This document shows positions 1 to 9,518 of a stretch of DNA of 64,000 bases, piece by piece. The DNA is from Proteus myxofaciens ATCC 19692 (GTDB lineage Bacteria > Pseudomonadota > Gammaproteobacteria > Enterobacterales > Enterobacteriaceae), in contig NZ_LXEN01000066.1 in the NCBI RefSeq assembly GCF_001654855.1, positions 1 to 64,000 of the forward strand. Reading direction: 5' to 3'. Position 1 is the stretch's first letter. Each line of letters starts with the position of its first letter. The position numbers and the translations under genes are program-made. The notes beneath the pieces are model-generated. The model was not told where the DNA came from, made no database searches, and saw only the letters and a list, made by a program, of their open reading frames with translations.

Positions 1-262
1 AAAAAATCATATCAACACCATACTATTTTTATAATTAACATTAATCTTAATGAGTAATAAGTAAAAGTATAAACAATTATTCTTTTTTTTATTTTGCTAT
101 GTGTGTCAAATTACGGTTGTATTTTTTTAATTTTTAATATTTTCTAGATAAATAAACTTTTATTTTTAATAAAAATGAAACAACATCCCTTTTAAACATA
201 AAAAATATCAATTTTATAATGTAATCAATATAATTTATTTATGCCTTATTCTTTTTAACCAT
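1..262. other. AT-rich intergenic stretch, no gene seen
   Basis: Very AT-rich sequence with long A and T runs and no open frame of note. It lies downstream of the minus-strand exporter gene and beyond the window edge its neighbour is unknown. No convincing terminator hairpin or RNA gene was seen. Confidence 0.5.
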
Positions 263-871
263 TTACTCAATCCAAATCAACGGAACACAAATCGCTGTTA
301 ATATTCCCATCGAAATATTAAAAATAAACCAAGCACGACGACTTTGTAAAAATAAACTAATCAATGCCCCACCTAAAATCCAAATTACACCTGCAACTAA
401 ATTAACCAGAAACATTGCAATACTAATGATTATAATTGAGTTAAAATAGGTATCACCAGACAAACTGAAACTTCCTACAGCACCAAGACCCATCATCCAC
501 GCTTTAGGATTAAGAAATTGTAATAAAGCACCTTGAAACCAACTAACAGTTTGAGGGGCTTTAGCTGGAATATCTAAGCGTTGATAAGATGACGTGGCGG
601 TTTTCCAAGCTAACCAGAGTAAATAGAGGCTGCCGACTATTTTTAATCCTGTGTGTAATGCAGGGTAGATAATTAATAGTGCAGCAATACCAAATGCAGA
701 ACTAAATAACACGCATTGCATTCCAAGCATAATGCCAGCCATCAACTTTAATGAGCCTTTAAAGCCAACATGAGCGCCAGAAGAGGTTAACAATAAATTA
801 TTAGGTCCTGGAGTAATAGCGGCAATAAAAAGGAAAACGCTTAAAGAAAAAACAAGACTTGTTGTCATCAT
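263..871 (-). CDS. LysE/RhtB-family amino acid exporter
   Basis: A 202-residue, very hydrophobic protein with about six predicted membrane segments, the usual size for the LysE/RhtB translocator superfamily. The N-terminal segment carries the family signature TPGPNNLLL near residues 21-29. Members export amino acids or related metabolites across the inner membrane; the substrate here cannot be read from sequence. Two ATG codons in tandem (871 and 868) could start it and no strong Shine-Dalgarno favours either. It is transcribed away from yheT, so the 96-base gap holds two divergent promoters. It is not part of the conserved yhe block and is probably an accessory gene. Family certain, substrate unknown. 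Confidence 0.85.
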   Translation of the reverse strand: MMTTSLVFSLSVFLFIAAITPGPNNLLLTSSGAHVGFKGSLKLMAGIMLGMQCVLFSSAFGIAALLIIYPALHTGLKIVGSLYLLWLAWKTATSSYQRLDIPAKAPQTVSWFQGALLQFLNPKAWMMGLGAVGSFSLSGDTYFNSIIIISIAMFLVNLVAGVIWILGGALISLFLQSRRAWFIFNISMGILTAICVPLIWIE

Positions 872-967
872 GATATGCTCAAAAGTGTGACGGTGGTTTT
901 ATTTTTACTGAAAATAGCAGTATGTTATTTAGCAAACAAGTGTTAATTAATTTTAATAAACGAAATT

Positions 968-1948
968 ATGTCTCAATACTTTTATCCAATTCGCTGGGCT
1001 AAAAATCCACATTTACAAACACTATTACCAAGAATAGTGCGTAGAACACCGCGATTAACGCCCTATTGGCAACGACTTAATCTACCTGATAACGATTTTG
1101 TCGATTTAGCATGGAGTGAAGATCCTAAATTGGCTTCGCACAAGCCTCGGTTAGTTATTTTTCATGGGTTAGAAGGTAGTTTTAAAAGTCCTTATGCTCA
1201 TGGCATGCTATCTGCAGCAAAAGCGAGAGGCTGGTTAGGCGTTGTTATGCATTTTCGTGGTTGTAGTGGCGAACCTAATCGACAAAAAAGAATTTATCAT
1301 TCAGGTGAAACCGATGATGCTCGTTATTTTTTAAACTGGCTACAAGCAGAATTTGGGCCTCAACCTACCGCAGCGGTTGGTTATTCACTAGGCGGTAATA
1401 TGCTCGCTTATTATCTCGCTGAAAGTGGTGACAATGCTGTTTTAGATGCTGCCGTTATTGTTTCTGCACCTTTAATGCTAGAACCTTGCTCAATAAAAAT
1501 TGAGCAAGGATTTTCTCGTTTCTATCAATGGTATCTTTTAAAAGGACTAAAAAGTAACGCGACACGCAAGCTAATTCGTTATCCACACTCGTTGCCCATT
1601 AGTTTATTGTCGATAAAATCTATCAAAAAATTACGCCAATTCGATGATTTGATCACATCTAAAATACACGGTTTTAAAGATGCTTTAGATTACTATCGCC
1701 AATGTAGCGCGTTGCCTTTATTGAATAATATTAAAAAAGCAACGCTTATCATACATGCCAAAGATGATCCTTTTATGTCGACAGATGTGATACCTGATAT
1801 CGCCACATTACCCAAAAATATAGAATATCAATTAACAGAATTTGGCGGGCATGTTGGTTTTGTCAGTGGGAAACTTTCTAAACCCGTTATGTGGTTAGAA
1901 AAACGTATTCCGGATTGGTTAACGACGTATTTGGAGAAATCAAAATGA
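968..1948 (+). CDS. yheT: YheT-type alpha/beta hydrolase
   Basis: A 326-residue soluble hydrolase of the AB-hydrolase/UPF0017 family. The catalytic triad can be read: the nucleophile elbow GYSLGGN near residue 140, an aspartate in DDPF near 263, and a histidine in GGHVGF near 293. N-terminal residues [14 protein letters not shown] are typical of YheT. Its natural substrate is unknown; relatives are esterases. The stop codon overlaps the start of yheU (ATGA), so the two are translationally coupled, and prkB follows as in E. coli. Confidence 0.92.
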   Translation: MSQYFYPIRWAKNPHLQTLLPRIVRRTPRLTPYWQRLNLPDNDFVDLAWSEDPKLASHKPRLVIFHGLEGSFKSPYAHGMLSAAKARGWLGVVMHFRGCSGEPNRQKRIYHSGETDDARYFLNWLQAEFGPQPTAAVGYSLGGNMLAYYLAESGDNAVLDAAVIVSAPLMLEPCSIKIEQGFSRFYQWYLLKGLKSNATRKLIRYPHSLPISLLSIKSIKKLRQFDDLITSKIHGFKDALDYYRQCSALPLLNNIKKATLIIHAKDDPFMSTDVIPDIATLPKNIEYQLTEFGGHVGFVSGKLSKPVMWLEKRIPDWLTTYLEKSK

Positions 1949-2166
1949 TTATACCTTGGAAAGAGCTTTCGACTGAGGCGCTAGATAATCTTATTGAAAG
2001 TTTCGTTTTACGAGAAGGGACTGATTATGGTATGCAAGAGAAAACGCTTGAACAAAAAGTCGCTGACGTAAAAAAACAACTCATATCAGGTGAAGCGGTA
2101 TTGGTTTGGTCTGAACTCCATGAGAGCATTAATATTATGCCTGCATCACAGTTCCGCCCTGATTAA
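1945..2166 (+). CDS. yheU: YheU family small protein
   Basis: A 73-residue acidic protein of the UPF0270 (YheU) family, beginning [20 protein letters not shown] and ending near QFRPD, both family hallmarks. An upstream in-frame start would give 91 residues, but ATG 1945 overlaps the yheT stop (ATGA) and has GGAGAAAT just before it, so the short form is preferred. Function is unknown; the conserved yheT-yheU-prkB order suggests a shared but undefined role. Confidence 0.9.
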   Translation: MIIPWKELSTEALDNLIESFVLREGTDYGMQEKTLEQKVADVKKQLISGEAVLVWSELHESINIMPASQFRPD

Positions 2167-2234
2167 TTACCTCGAGTTAGCGACATAGCATCGACCAATA
2201 AGGAACGTTCCCTTATTTTTATAAAGGATAAGAT

Positions 2235-3104
2235 ATGTCTACTAAACACCCTATCATCGCAGTCACAGGCTCTAGTGGTGCTGGAACGACCACTACAAGC
2301 CAAGCTTTTCGTAAAATATTCCAACAAATCAATGCTCATGCGGCATTGATTGAAGGCGATAGCTTTCATCGTTACACTCGCCCTGAAATGGATATGGCGA
2401 TTAGAAAAGCCAAAGAACAAGGCCGACATATCAGCTATTTTGGTCCTGAAGCCAATGATTTTAGTCTACTCAGTGCCACGTTAAGCCAATATGGTAATAC
2501 AGGTGAAGGCCAATCACGTAAATATCTCCACTCTTACGATGAAGCCACACCTTATAATCAATTACCAGGTACATTTACCCCTTGGGAAGCTTTACCTGAA
2601 AATACAGATGTGCTGTTTTATGAAGGCTTACATGGTGGTGTTGTTACAGATGAGCATGACGTCGCACAACATGTTGATTTACTCGTTGGCGTAGTTCCTA
2701 TCGTTAACCTTGAATGGATACAAAAGCTTATAAGGGATACAACGGAACGAGGCCATTCACAAGAGGCAGTAAAAGACTCTGTCGTACGTTCTATGGATGA
2801 TTATATTAACTATATCATCCCTCAATTTTCTCGTACTCATATCAATTTCCAACGCGTGCCAACTGTTGATACATCAAATCCTTTTTCTGCTAAAGGCATT
2901 CCTACCCTTGATGAAAGTTTTATTGTTATTCGCTTTCGTGGCCTAACGGATATCGATTTTCCTTATTTATTAGCTATGTTACATGGCTCATTTATGTCAA
3001 CAATTAATACTATCGTCGTTCCTGGTGGAAAATTAGGTTTAGCGATGGAATTAATAATGGCGCCACTAGTTAAGAAATTACTGAATGGGGAAAAAATAAG
3101 TTAA
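2235..3104 (+). CDS. prkB: phosphoribulokinase-like protein PrkB
   Basis: A 289-residue P-loop kinase of the phosphoribulokinase/uridine kinase family. The N-terminal phosphate-binding loop reads TGSSGAGTTTT (residues about 11-21), followed by the EGDSFHRY and FGPEANDF motifs of the enterobacterial PrkB group. Length equals the E. coli protein (289). No Calvin cycle is expected here, so the true substrate is unknown. AAGGATAAGAT precedes the ATG. The gene ends in a hairpin shared with the convergent yhfA. Confidence 0.93.
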   Translation: MSTKHPIIAVTGSSGAGTTTTSQAFRKIFQQINAHAALIEGDSFHRYTRPEMDMAIRKAKEQGRHISYFGPEANDFSLLSATLSQYGNTGEGQSRKYLHSYDEATPYNQLPGTFTPWEALPENTDVLFYEGLHGGVVTDEHDVAQHVDLLVGVVPIVNLEWIQKLIRDTTERGHSQEAVKDSVVRSMDDYINYIIPQFSRTHINFQRVPTVDTSNPFSAKGIPTLDESFIVIRFRGLTDIDFPYLLAMLHGSFMSTINTIVVPGGKLGLAMELIMAPLVKKLLNGEKIS

Positions 3105-3124
3105 TTTTATTTTTAATTTCTATA

Positions 3125-3159
3125 AAAATAATATCCCATCAAATGAGGGATATTATTTT
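3125..3159. terminator. bidirectional terminator prkB / yhfA
   Basis: Thirteen-base perfect arms AAAATAATATCCC and GGGATATTATTTT around a nine-base loop, flanked by A and T runs, between convergent prkB and yhfA. Confidence 0.75.
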
Positions 3160-3190
3160 ATTATTTAAACTTTATTTTAAAAAATAAAAT

Positions 3191-3598
3191 TTATTCAGAT
3201 TCTTTAATTTCAAATGAGTGAGTAATATTCGCAGCTTTACCCAACATTAAAGAGACAGAGCAATATTTTTCAGCAGAAAGTTGAACCGCTCTTTCTACTA
3301 TTTTATCGGATAAATCTTTGCCAGAAACAATAAAATGTAAGTTGATATCAGTAAATAAGCGAGGTGCTTCCTCACGACGCTTTGATGTTAATTTCACTTC
3401 ACAATCAGTCACTTGATGACGACCTTTTTGCAAAATACTAACTACATCAATACCACTACATCCACCTGCAGCAACTAATAATAATTCCATTGGACTTGGT
3501 GCTTTATCACCAGAATTACCATCCATTACAACTTGATGACCTGAAGATGATTCACCGATAAAAGATAAATCTTCAACCCATTTAACTCGTGCTTCCAT
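3191..3598 (-). CDS. yhfA: OsmC-family protein YhfA
   Basis: A 135-residue OsmC/Ohr-family protein. ATG 3598 gives the N-terminus MEARVKWVEDLSFIG, matching the E. coli YhfA length (134); the longer upstream reading adds an unrelated leader. Two cysteines typical of the fold sit in GGCSGIDVV and KYCSVSLML, which in OsmC and Ohr form the peroxide-reducing pair. YhfA's own substrate is not established. It lies divergently upstream of crp, as in E. coli. Confidence 0.9.
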   Translation of the reverse strand: MEARVKWVEDLSFIGESSSGHQVVMDGNSGDKAPSPMELLLVAAGGCSGIDVVSILQKGRHQVTDCEVKLTSKRREEAPRLFTDINLHFIVSGKDLSDKIVERAVQLSAEKYCSVSLMLGKAANITHSFEIKESE

Positions 3599-3909
3599 TA
3601 TTTCACCCTCAACAGCATAGAAACTAAAAGAGTACATTCTCATAATACAACTAGCAATTAGCAAATAGGTTTATTATGCTGACTGCGTAAAACGAGACTT
3701 AATGCGTAAACTGTGTTAAAAACAATATCTGCTTGATGATAGTGGTTAAGATCAATGCATTATTTTCTCATTTATTATAATCTATCCCATATTAACTTCC
3801 CGCATTATCAGGAAGTAAATCGGTAAAGATAGGATTTTTAAGCATGCTGTCTCAAAAGGAGCCTTCTCCGTTTTGAATGGCTGCATTTAACGTACAGAGG
3901 ATAACGCGA

Positions 3910-4542
3910 ATGGTTCTCGGCAAGCCGCAAACAGATCCGACTCTTGAATGGTTTTTGTCACACTGCCATATTCACAAATATCCATCCAAGAGCACGCTGA
4001 TCCACCAAGGTGAGAAAGCGGAAACCCTTTATTATATCGTCAAAGGTTCCGTAGCTGTTCTTATTAAAGATGAAGAAGGAAAAGAGATGATCCTTTCCTA
4101 CCTTAATCAAGGTGACTTCATTGGTGAACTTGGATTATTTGAAGAAGATCAAGAACGTAGTGCATGGGTTCGAGCAAAAACAGCCTGTGAAGTAGCAGAA
4201 ATCTCCTATAAAAAATTCCGCCAATTAATTCAGGTCAATCCTGATATTCTGATGCGTCTTTCCGCTCAAATGGCGAGCAGATTACAAACAACGTCAGAAA
4301 AAGTGGGTAACCTTGCTTTCCTTGATGTAACAGGACGCATTGCACAAACCTTACTTAACTTAGCAAAACAACCTGATGCAATGACGCATCCTGATGGCAT
4401 GCAAATCAAAATTACACGTCAGGAAATTGGTCAGATTGTTGGTTGTTCACGTGAAACTGTGGGTCGTATTCTAAAAATGTTAGAAGACCAAAATCTTATT
4501 TCCGCTCACGGTAAAACTATTGTCGTTTACGGTACTCGCTAA
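3910..4542 (+). CDS. crp: cAMP receptor protein CRP
   Basis: The 210-residue global catabolite regulator, nearly identical to E. coli CRP. The N-terminal cyclic-nucleotide domain keeps GELG and RS (E. coli G71, E72, R82, S83) and the TS pair at 127-128. The C-terminal helix-turn-helix [20 protein letters not shown] is unchanged. From memory of the E. coli protein I see G79D, R122S and V126T. ATG 3910 yields the standard N-terminus [14 protein letters not shown], and AGAGGATAACGCGA upstream resembles the E. coli leader. It binds cAMP and controls carbon-source genes and Spot 42 RNA. Confidence 0.98.
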   Translation: MVLGKPQTDPTLEWFLSHCHIHKYPSKSTLIHQGEKAETLYYIVKGSVAVLIKDEEGKEMILSYLNQGDFIGELGLFEEDQERSAWVRAKTACEVAEISYKKFRQLIQVNPDILMRLSAQMASRLQTTSEKVGNLAFLDVTGRIAQTLLNLAKQPDAMTHPDGMQIKITRQEIGQIVGCSRETVGRILKMLEDQNLISAHGKTIVVYGTR

Positions 4543-4588
4543 GTAAGTTGTTTAAAAAGTCTATCTAGACTATCGCTTACCGTATCGT

Positions 4589-4620
4589 ATAAAACCCCTT
4601 CATTATTGATGGGGTTTTAT
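4589..4620. terminator. bidirectional terminator crp / argD
   Basis: Arms ATAAAACCCC and GGGGTTTTAT around a twelve-base loop between convergent crp and argD. It works as an intrinsic terminator in either direction. Confidence 0.85.
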
Positions 4621-4627
4621 CTTTATA

Positions 4628-5941
<1,314 letters not shown>

Positions 5942-5967
5942 TTATTCTCTTAAAAACTGTTATCTAA

Positions 5968-6543
5968 CTAATATTTAAGAAAATTATTTAATAGTTCATG
6001 ACCTTGTTCACTAAGAATACTTTCAGGGTGAAACTGAACCCCTTCTATCGGTAACGTACGATGACGTATTCCCATGATTTCATCAACATTACCATCATGC
6101 TGACTCCACGCCGTAACTTCAAAAGGAACGGGTAATGTCGTCGCATCAATCACGAGTGAGTGATAACGCGTTACACTTAAAGGTCGGTTAAGTCCTTTAA
6201 AAACGCCTTGCTGATTATGATGTATCAACGCGTTTTTTCCATGCATCACTTCGCGTGCTCTAATCACTGATGCACCGAAAGCTTGCCCAATAGCCTGATG
6301 CCCAAGACAAACGCCAAGGATAGGTATTTCTCCTGCAAATCGCTGTATCGCCTCAAGAGAGATACCCGCTTCGTCTGGTGTACAAGGACCCGGTGAGATA
6401 ACAAGATGTGCTGGCATCATCTTTTCTATCTCTTTAAGCCCAATTTCATCGTTACGTTTAACAACAACCTCAGCACCCAGTTCACAAAAATATTGATAGA
6501 GGTTGTAGGTAAACGAATCGTAATTATCAATAAGTAACAGCAT
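5968..6543 (-). CDS. pabA: aminodeoxychorismate synthase glutaminase PabA
   Basis: A 191-residue class I glutamine amidotransferase. It supplies ammonia to PabB for 4-amino-4-deoxychorismate, the first step from chorismate to p-aminobenzoate and folate. The triad is visible: cysteine in [10 protein letters not shown] near residue 79 and HPE in [10 protein letters not shown] near 170-175. The start [15 protein letters not shown] is typical. The same fold serves TrpG, but size and the pabA-argD-crp neighbourhood fix this as PabA. The fic gene that lies next to pabA in E. coli is missing. Confidence 0.95.
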   Translation of the reverse strand: MLLLIDNYDSFTYNLYQYFCELGAEVVVKRNDEIGLKEIEKMMPAHLVISPGPCTPDEAGISLEAIQRFAGEIPILGVCLGHQAIGQAFGASVIRAREVMHGKNALIHHNQQGVFKGLNRPLSVTRYHSLVIDATTLPVPFEVTAWSQHDGNVDEIMGIRHRTLPIEGVQFHPESILSEQGHELLNNFLKY

Positions 6544-6907
6544 ATTAGCCTATCCGACTGATTTTATTATCATTATCTATTTTTTGCTATTTTGAAAATC
6601 AACAATCCCTGACAAAATAGCTCGTTGCTTAACCAACTTGGGTACAACAAAGCCGATTATCATAGCACAGGTATAAAATATGAATAGTAAGTAAGAAATC
6701 CTGCTGTTTTATTGCGCAATAACAATAATCTCGATGATTATTGATAAATAAAGAGTTTAATTATGTATTACTACCACTAACTAGCAGATAGTTCGAAAAA
6801 AAACACTAAAAAATTTCGTAGAAAAAGCCCCGGAATAATAAATATTATTCCGGTTCCTGTTTTTTACTCTTATTTAGAATAAATCAACTGTCTACACTAG
6901 TGCTGTT
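6544..6907. other. intergenic region pabA to ppiA
   Basis: A 364-base AT-rich gap upstream of pabA and downstream of ppiA. It holds the ppiA terminator near 6823-6855 and presumably the pabA promoter. In E. coli this place holds fic and yhfG; I see no remnant of either. Confidence 0.6.
6823..6855 (-). terminator. ppiA terminator
   Basis: Perfect ten-base arms CCGGAATAAT and ATTATTCCGG with a four-base loop. On the minus strand it is followed by GGCTTTTTCT, just downstream of ppiA. Confidence 0.85.
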
Positions 6908-7477
6908 TTATTCTTTCACGACTTCAGCTGATAAAATAGTTACCGTTTTTACAGGTACATTTTGATAAGGCCCAATATTACGGGTTGGTGCTTGAGAAAT
7001 TTTATCAACAACATCCATACCTTTTATGACTTTACCAAATACGGCATAACCGAAATCACGCTGACCATGATCTAAAAAGGCATTATCTGCAACATTTATA
7101 AAAAATTGGCTCGTTGCACTGTCTTTATCAGATGTACGCGCCATAGCGATTGTACCTTTTAAATTACGTAATCCATTATCAGCTTCATTTTTGATTGGTG
7201 CTTTGGTTTGCTTTTGTTGTAAATCCGCAGTGAAGCCACCGCCTTGAACCATAAAACCAGGAATAACACGATGAAATGTCGTGCCATTGTAATAACCATC
7301 TTCGACATACTGAATAAAGTTTTTGGTTGTAATTGGTGCTTTTTTATTATCCAGTGAAAATTCAATATTGCCTTCAGATGTGACTAATTTAACTAAGGTC
7401 TCTCCCGTTGCCATTGCAAAGTTTGCTGTTGTTAAGGTGCAAGCGGTAACGAAGGTGACAAGAAAACGTTTTAACAT
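6908..7477 (-). CDS. ppiA: periplasmic peptidyl-prolyl isomerase A (cyclophilin)
   Basis: A 189-residue exported cyclophilin that catalyses proline cis-trans isomerisation during periplasmic protein folding. A signal peptide ([20 protein letters not shown], cleavage likely after AMA near residue 23) precedes the domain. Core motifs [14 protein letters not shown] and [17 protein letters not shown] are intact, including the catalytic arginine of FHRV. It is transcribed divergently from engB. Confidence 0.95.
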   Translation of the reverse strand: MLKRFLVTFVTACTLTTANFAMATGETLVKLVTSEGNIEFSLDNKKAPITTKNFIQYVEDGYYNGTTFHRVIPGFMVQGGGFTADLQQKQTKAPIKNEADNGLRNLKGTIAMARTSDKDSATSQFFINVADNAFLDHGQRDFGYAVFGKVIKGMDVVDKISQAPTRNIGPYQNVPVKTVTILSAEVVKE

Positions 7478-7750
7478 GCAGGGATTCCTTTACTTTAATA
7501 GTCTACAACTTACTTAATATGCAAGGATTCTAATTCGCACAGATAAATAGTGCCAATCATTTACCTTTATTTACGCTTAATAACCCCATTTACACAAGAA
7601 TTGGGAAAATTTAATTTTTAATCGCTGTCATAACCGCTTAAATTACGCCAAAATAGAGCCAATAGATAATTTATCGTATTTAATCTCAATGCACAGATTT
7701 AATTAGCATGCATTAGACATAGCATTAATTTCAAAGAGGCTTATATCAGA

Positions 7751-8383
7751 ATGACGCAATTTAATTACCAAAAAGCACATTTTATCATTAGTGCGCCTGA
7801 TATCCGTCATTTACCACCCGATACAGGAATTGAAATTGCCTTCGCCGGTCGCTCTAACGCTGGTAAATCGAGTGCATTAAATGCACTAACTCAACAAAAT
7901 GGACTAGCAAGAACAAGTAAAACACCAGGAAGAACACAATTAATTAACCTTTTTCAAATTGAAGAAGGTCGCCGTTTAGTGGATTTACCCGGTTATGGTT
8001 ATGCACAAGTACCAGAAGAGATGAAACGTAAATGGCAACGTTCTTTAGGAGAATATCTTCAAAAACGAGAATGTTTACGTGGTGTAGTTATTTTAATGGA
8101 TATTCGCCATCCCTTAAAAGATCTTGATATGCAAATGATTGACTGGGCTGTAGATTCTGAATTGCCTACATTAGTTCTGCTGACAAAAGCAGATAAGTTA
8201 GCATCAGGGGCTCGTAAAAAGCAGTTAATGAGTGTTCGTGACACCCTATCAGAAAAATCGGGCGATATTCGCGTAGAGTATTTTTCTTCATTAAAGAAAA
8301 TAGGTATCGATAAGCTACGTGACACACTAAATGGTTGGTTTTCTGGAACTTCGCAAACAGCTATTGTTGATAATAAAGCTTAA
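7751..8383 (+). CDS. engB: ribosome biogenesis GTPase EngB (YsxC/YihA)
   Basis: A 210-residue TrmE-Era-EngA-EngB GTPase needed for large ribosomal subunit assembly. G motifs are in order: GRSNAGKSS (G1, about residues 32-40), TPGRTQ (G2), DLPGYGYA (G3), LLTKADK (G4) and YFSSLKK (G5). The ATG at 7751 sits after AAGAGGC. As in E. coli it is convergent with spf, so the polA-spf-engB arrangement is retained, though with def added. Confidence 0.96.
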   Translation: MTQFNYQKAHFIISAPDIRHLPPDTGIEIAFAGRSNAGKSSALNALTQQNGLARTSKTPGRTQLINLFQIEEGRRLVDLPGYGYAQVPEEMKRKWQRSLGEYLQKRECLRGVVILMDIRHPLKDLDMQMIDWAVDSELPTLVLLTKADKLASGARKKQLMSVRDTLSEKSGDIRVEYFSSLKKIGIDKLRDTLNGWFSGTSQTAIVDNKA

Positions 8384-8407
8384 TCGCAAAACGATATTCT
8401 TTTTCTA

Positions 8408-8440
8408 AAAATAAAGGGGATGATCTTCCCTTTATTTTAC
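8408..8440 (+). terminator. engB terminator
   Basis: Arms AAAATAAAGGG and CCCTTTATTTT with a nine-base loop, ending in TTTATTTTAC, 25 bases after the engB stop. Confidence 0.75.
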
Positions 8441-8512
8441 TCATACTGCCCCACCTTTCTTTTCATTCTTCTTATTGAGTCGCACCAACCTCTATTTCAC
8501 TGAAATTTAGAC

Positions 8513-8624
8513 AAAAAAATGCCCCAGTTGAAATAAACTCAACTGGGGCAGCTAATATTCAGCTAAATCCGATTACGTGAAGTAAAAGGTCTGAAAGATA
8601 GAACATCTTACCTCTGTACCCTAC
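8513..8624 (-). ncRNA. spf: Spot 42 small RNA
   Basis: The minus strand from 8624 reads GTAGGGTACAGAGGTAAGAT and continues almost base for base like E. coli Spot 42, including the CTATCTTTCAGACCTTTTAC segment. It ends in the hairpin TGCCCCAGTTGAG / CTCAACTGGGGCA, modelled as TGCCCCAGTTGA-loop-TCAACTGGGGCA, and a T tract at 8513-8519. Length about 112 versus 109 in E. coli. Spot 42 is an Hfq-dependent RNA that base-pairs with mRNAs of secondary carbon metabolism and is repressed by CRP-cAMP. It lies downstream of polA as usual, but a deformylase gene now lies between them. Confidence 0.96.
8559..8606 (-). CDS. spfP: SpfP, small protein encoded within Spot 42
   Basis: Inside Spot 42, an ATG at 8606 follows AGAGGTAAG and opens a 15-codon frame MFYLSDLLLHVIGFS ending in TGA. 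E. coli Spot 42 has the matching 15-residue SpfP, which as I recall ends GFG rather than GFS. SpfP was reported to reinforce catabolite repression together with its RNA. Conservation of start, stop and frame here fits a dual-function RNA, though RNA constraint alone could also preserve it. Confidence 0.7.
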   Translation of the reverse strand: MFYLSDLLLHVIGFS

Positions 8625-8753
8625 GAGAGATAATGTACTCCATTTTTTTGCTCAATAAAAGCCCTTTTGTAGTTTTTTTTCATATGCAAACACGATTCAG
8701 CCATACTTAAATGCGTTTTAACTCTAAATAAATGTAGTTTAATTACATATTTA

Positions 8754-8769
8754 TGAGATCTAAATCACT
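8754..8769. promoter_or_regulatory. CRP-like site between spf and def
   Basis: TGAGATCTAAATCACT fits the CRP consensus TGTGA-N6-TCACA at 8 of 10 positions with correct spacing. It is centred about 137 bases upstream of the spf start and about 145 upstream of def. Spot 42 is CRP-repressed in E. coli; the distance leaves the target uncertain. Confidence 0.5.
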
Positions 8770-8906
8770 CACAAGAATACCCCCTAAGAATATGATTAAA
8801 AAGAGAGCAAATGACACAAAATGTGCGGTTTCCCTCTATTAATTTTATGGTAGGCTTATCGCGAGACTGTAGTAAATTTGTTATTAGCGATAAGTATGAG
8901 GTATCC

Positions 8907-9425
8907 ATGGCTGTATTAACGCTATTGCGTTTTCCTGATGAGCGTCTACGCAAAGTGGCAACGCCGGTGGAAAAAGTAGATGACGAAATACATACATTAA
9001 TAGACGACATGATTGAGACCATGTACGCACAAAGAGGTATCGGTTTAGCCGCACCTCAAGTTAATGTATCTAAACGTATTATTGTTATTGATGTTTCTGA
9101 AAACCGGGATCAACCCCTTGCTCTTATCAATCCAATCATTGTCAGCACAGAAGACGAATTGATGGATATGATGGATGGATGCCTTTCTATTCCTGACTCT
9201 TTTGCACCAACAGAGCGTTATCGTTTCTTAAAGGTCAAAGCATGGGATAGAAATGGGAATGATATTGAGCTTGAAGCATCTGATCTTTTTGCAGGCTGTA
9301 TTCAACATGAGATAGACCATCTTGATGGAAAACTCTTTATTGACCATTTATCACCGCTGAAACGCCAGCGTATTGAAAAGAAACAAAAGAAACTCAGCAA
9401 ATTAAACGATTCACAAATCGCTTAA
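8907..9425 (+). CDS. def: peptide deformylase (probable second copy)
   Basis: A 172-residue peptide deformylase, which removes the formyl group from nascent N-termini using Fe2+. Motif [10 protein letters not shown] and motif III QHEIDH are intact. Motif II reads DGCLS rather than the usual EGCLS, keeping the metal-binding cysteine. ATG 8907 after ATGAGGT gives [18 protein letters not shown], matching Def N-termini; the longer upstream frame is an overrun. The central region diverges from E. coli Def. It is away from fmt, next to which def normally lies, so it is probably a paralogue; the other copy is outside this window. Confidence 0.88.
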   Translation: MAVLTLLRFPDERLRKVATPVEKVDDEIHTLIDDMIETMYAQRGIGLAAPQVNVSKRIIVIDVSENRDQPLALINPIIVSTEDELMDMMDGCLSIPDSFAPTERYRFLKVKAWDRNGNDIELEASDLFAGCIQHEIDHLDGKLFIDHLSPLKRQRIEKKQKKLSKLNDSQIA

Positions 9426-9441
9426 TTGCTCTAAATATGGC

Positions 9442-9480
9442 AAAAGCGCAGTTATTACGAGTTAATAACTGCGCTTTTTT
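9442..9480. terminator. bidirectional terminator def / polA
   Basis: Perfect 16-base arms (AAAAGCGCAGTTATTA and its complement) around a short loop, ending in a T6 run, between convergent def and polA. Confidence 0.92.
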
Positions 9481-9518
9481 AAAACTAAATAGAACTTTAA
9501 TTATTTAGTCAGTTACTA

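Noticed and set aside
2163-2429. 88-codon minus-strand frame over the prkB start
   Set aside because: Shadow of prkB, which is a clear full-length orthologue in the other direction.
8811-8906. Longer N-terminus for the deformylase
   Set aside because: The extra 32 residues have no counterpart in Def proteins, and ATG 8907 has a good ribosome site and the canonical N-terminus.
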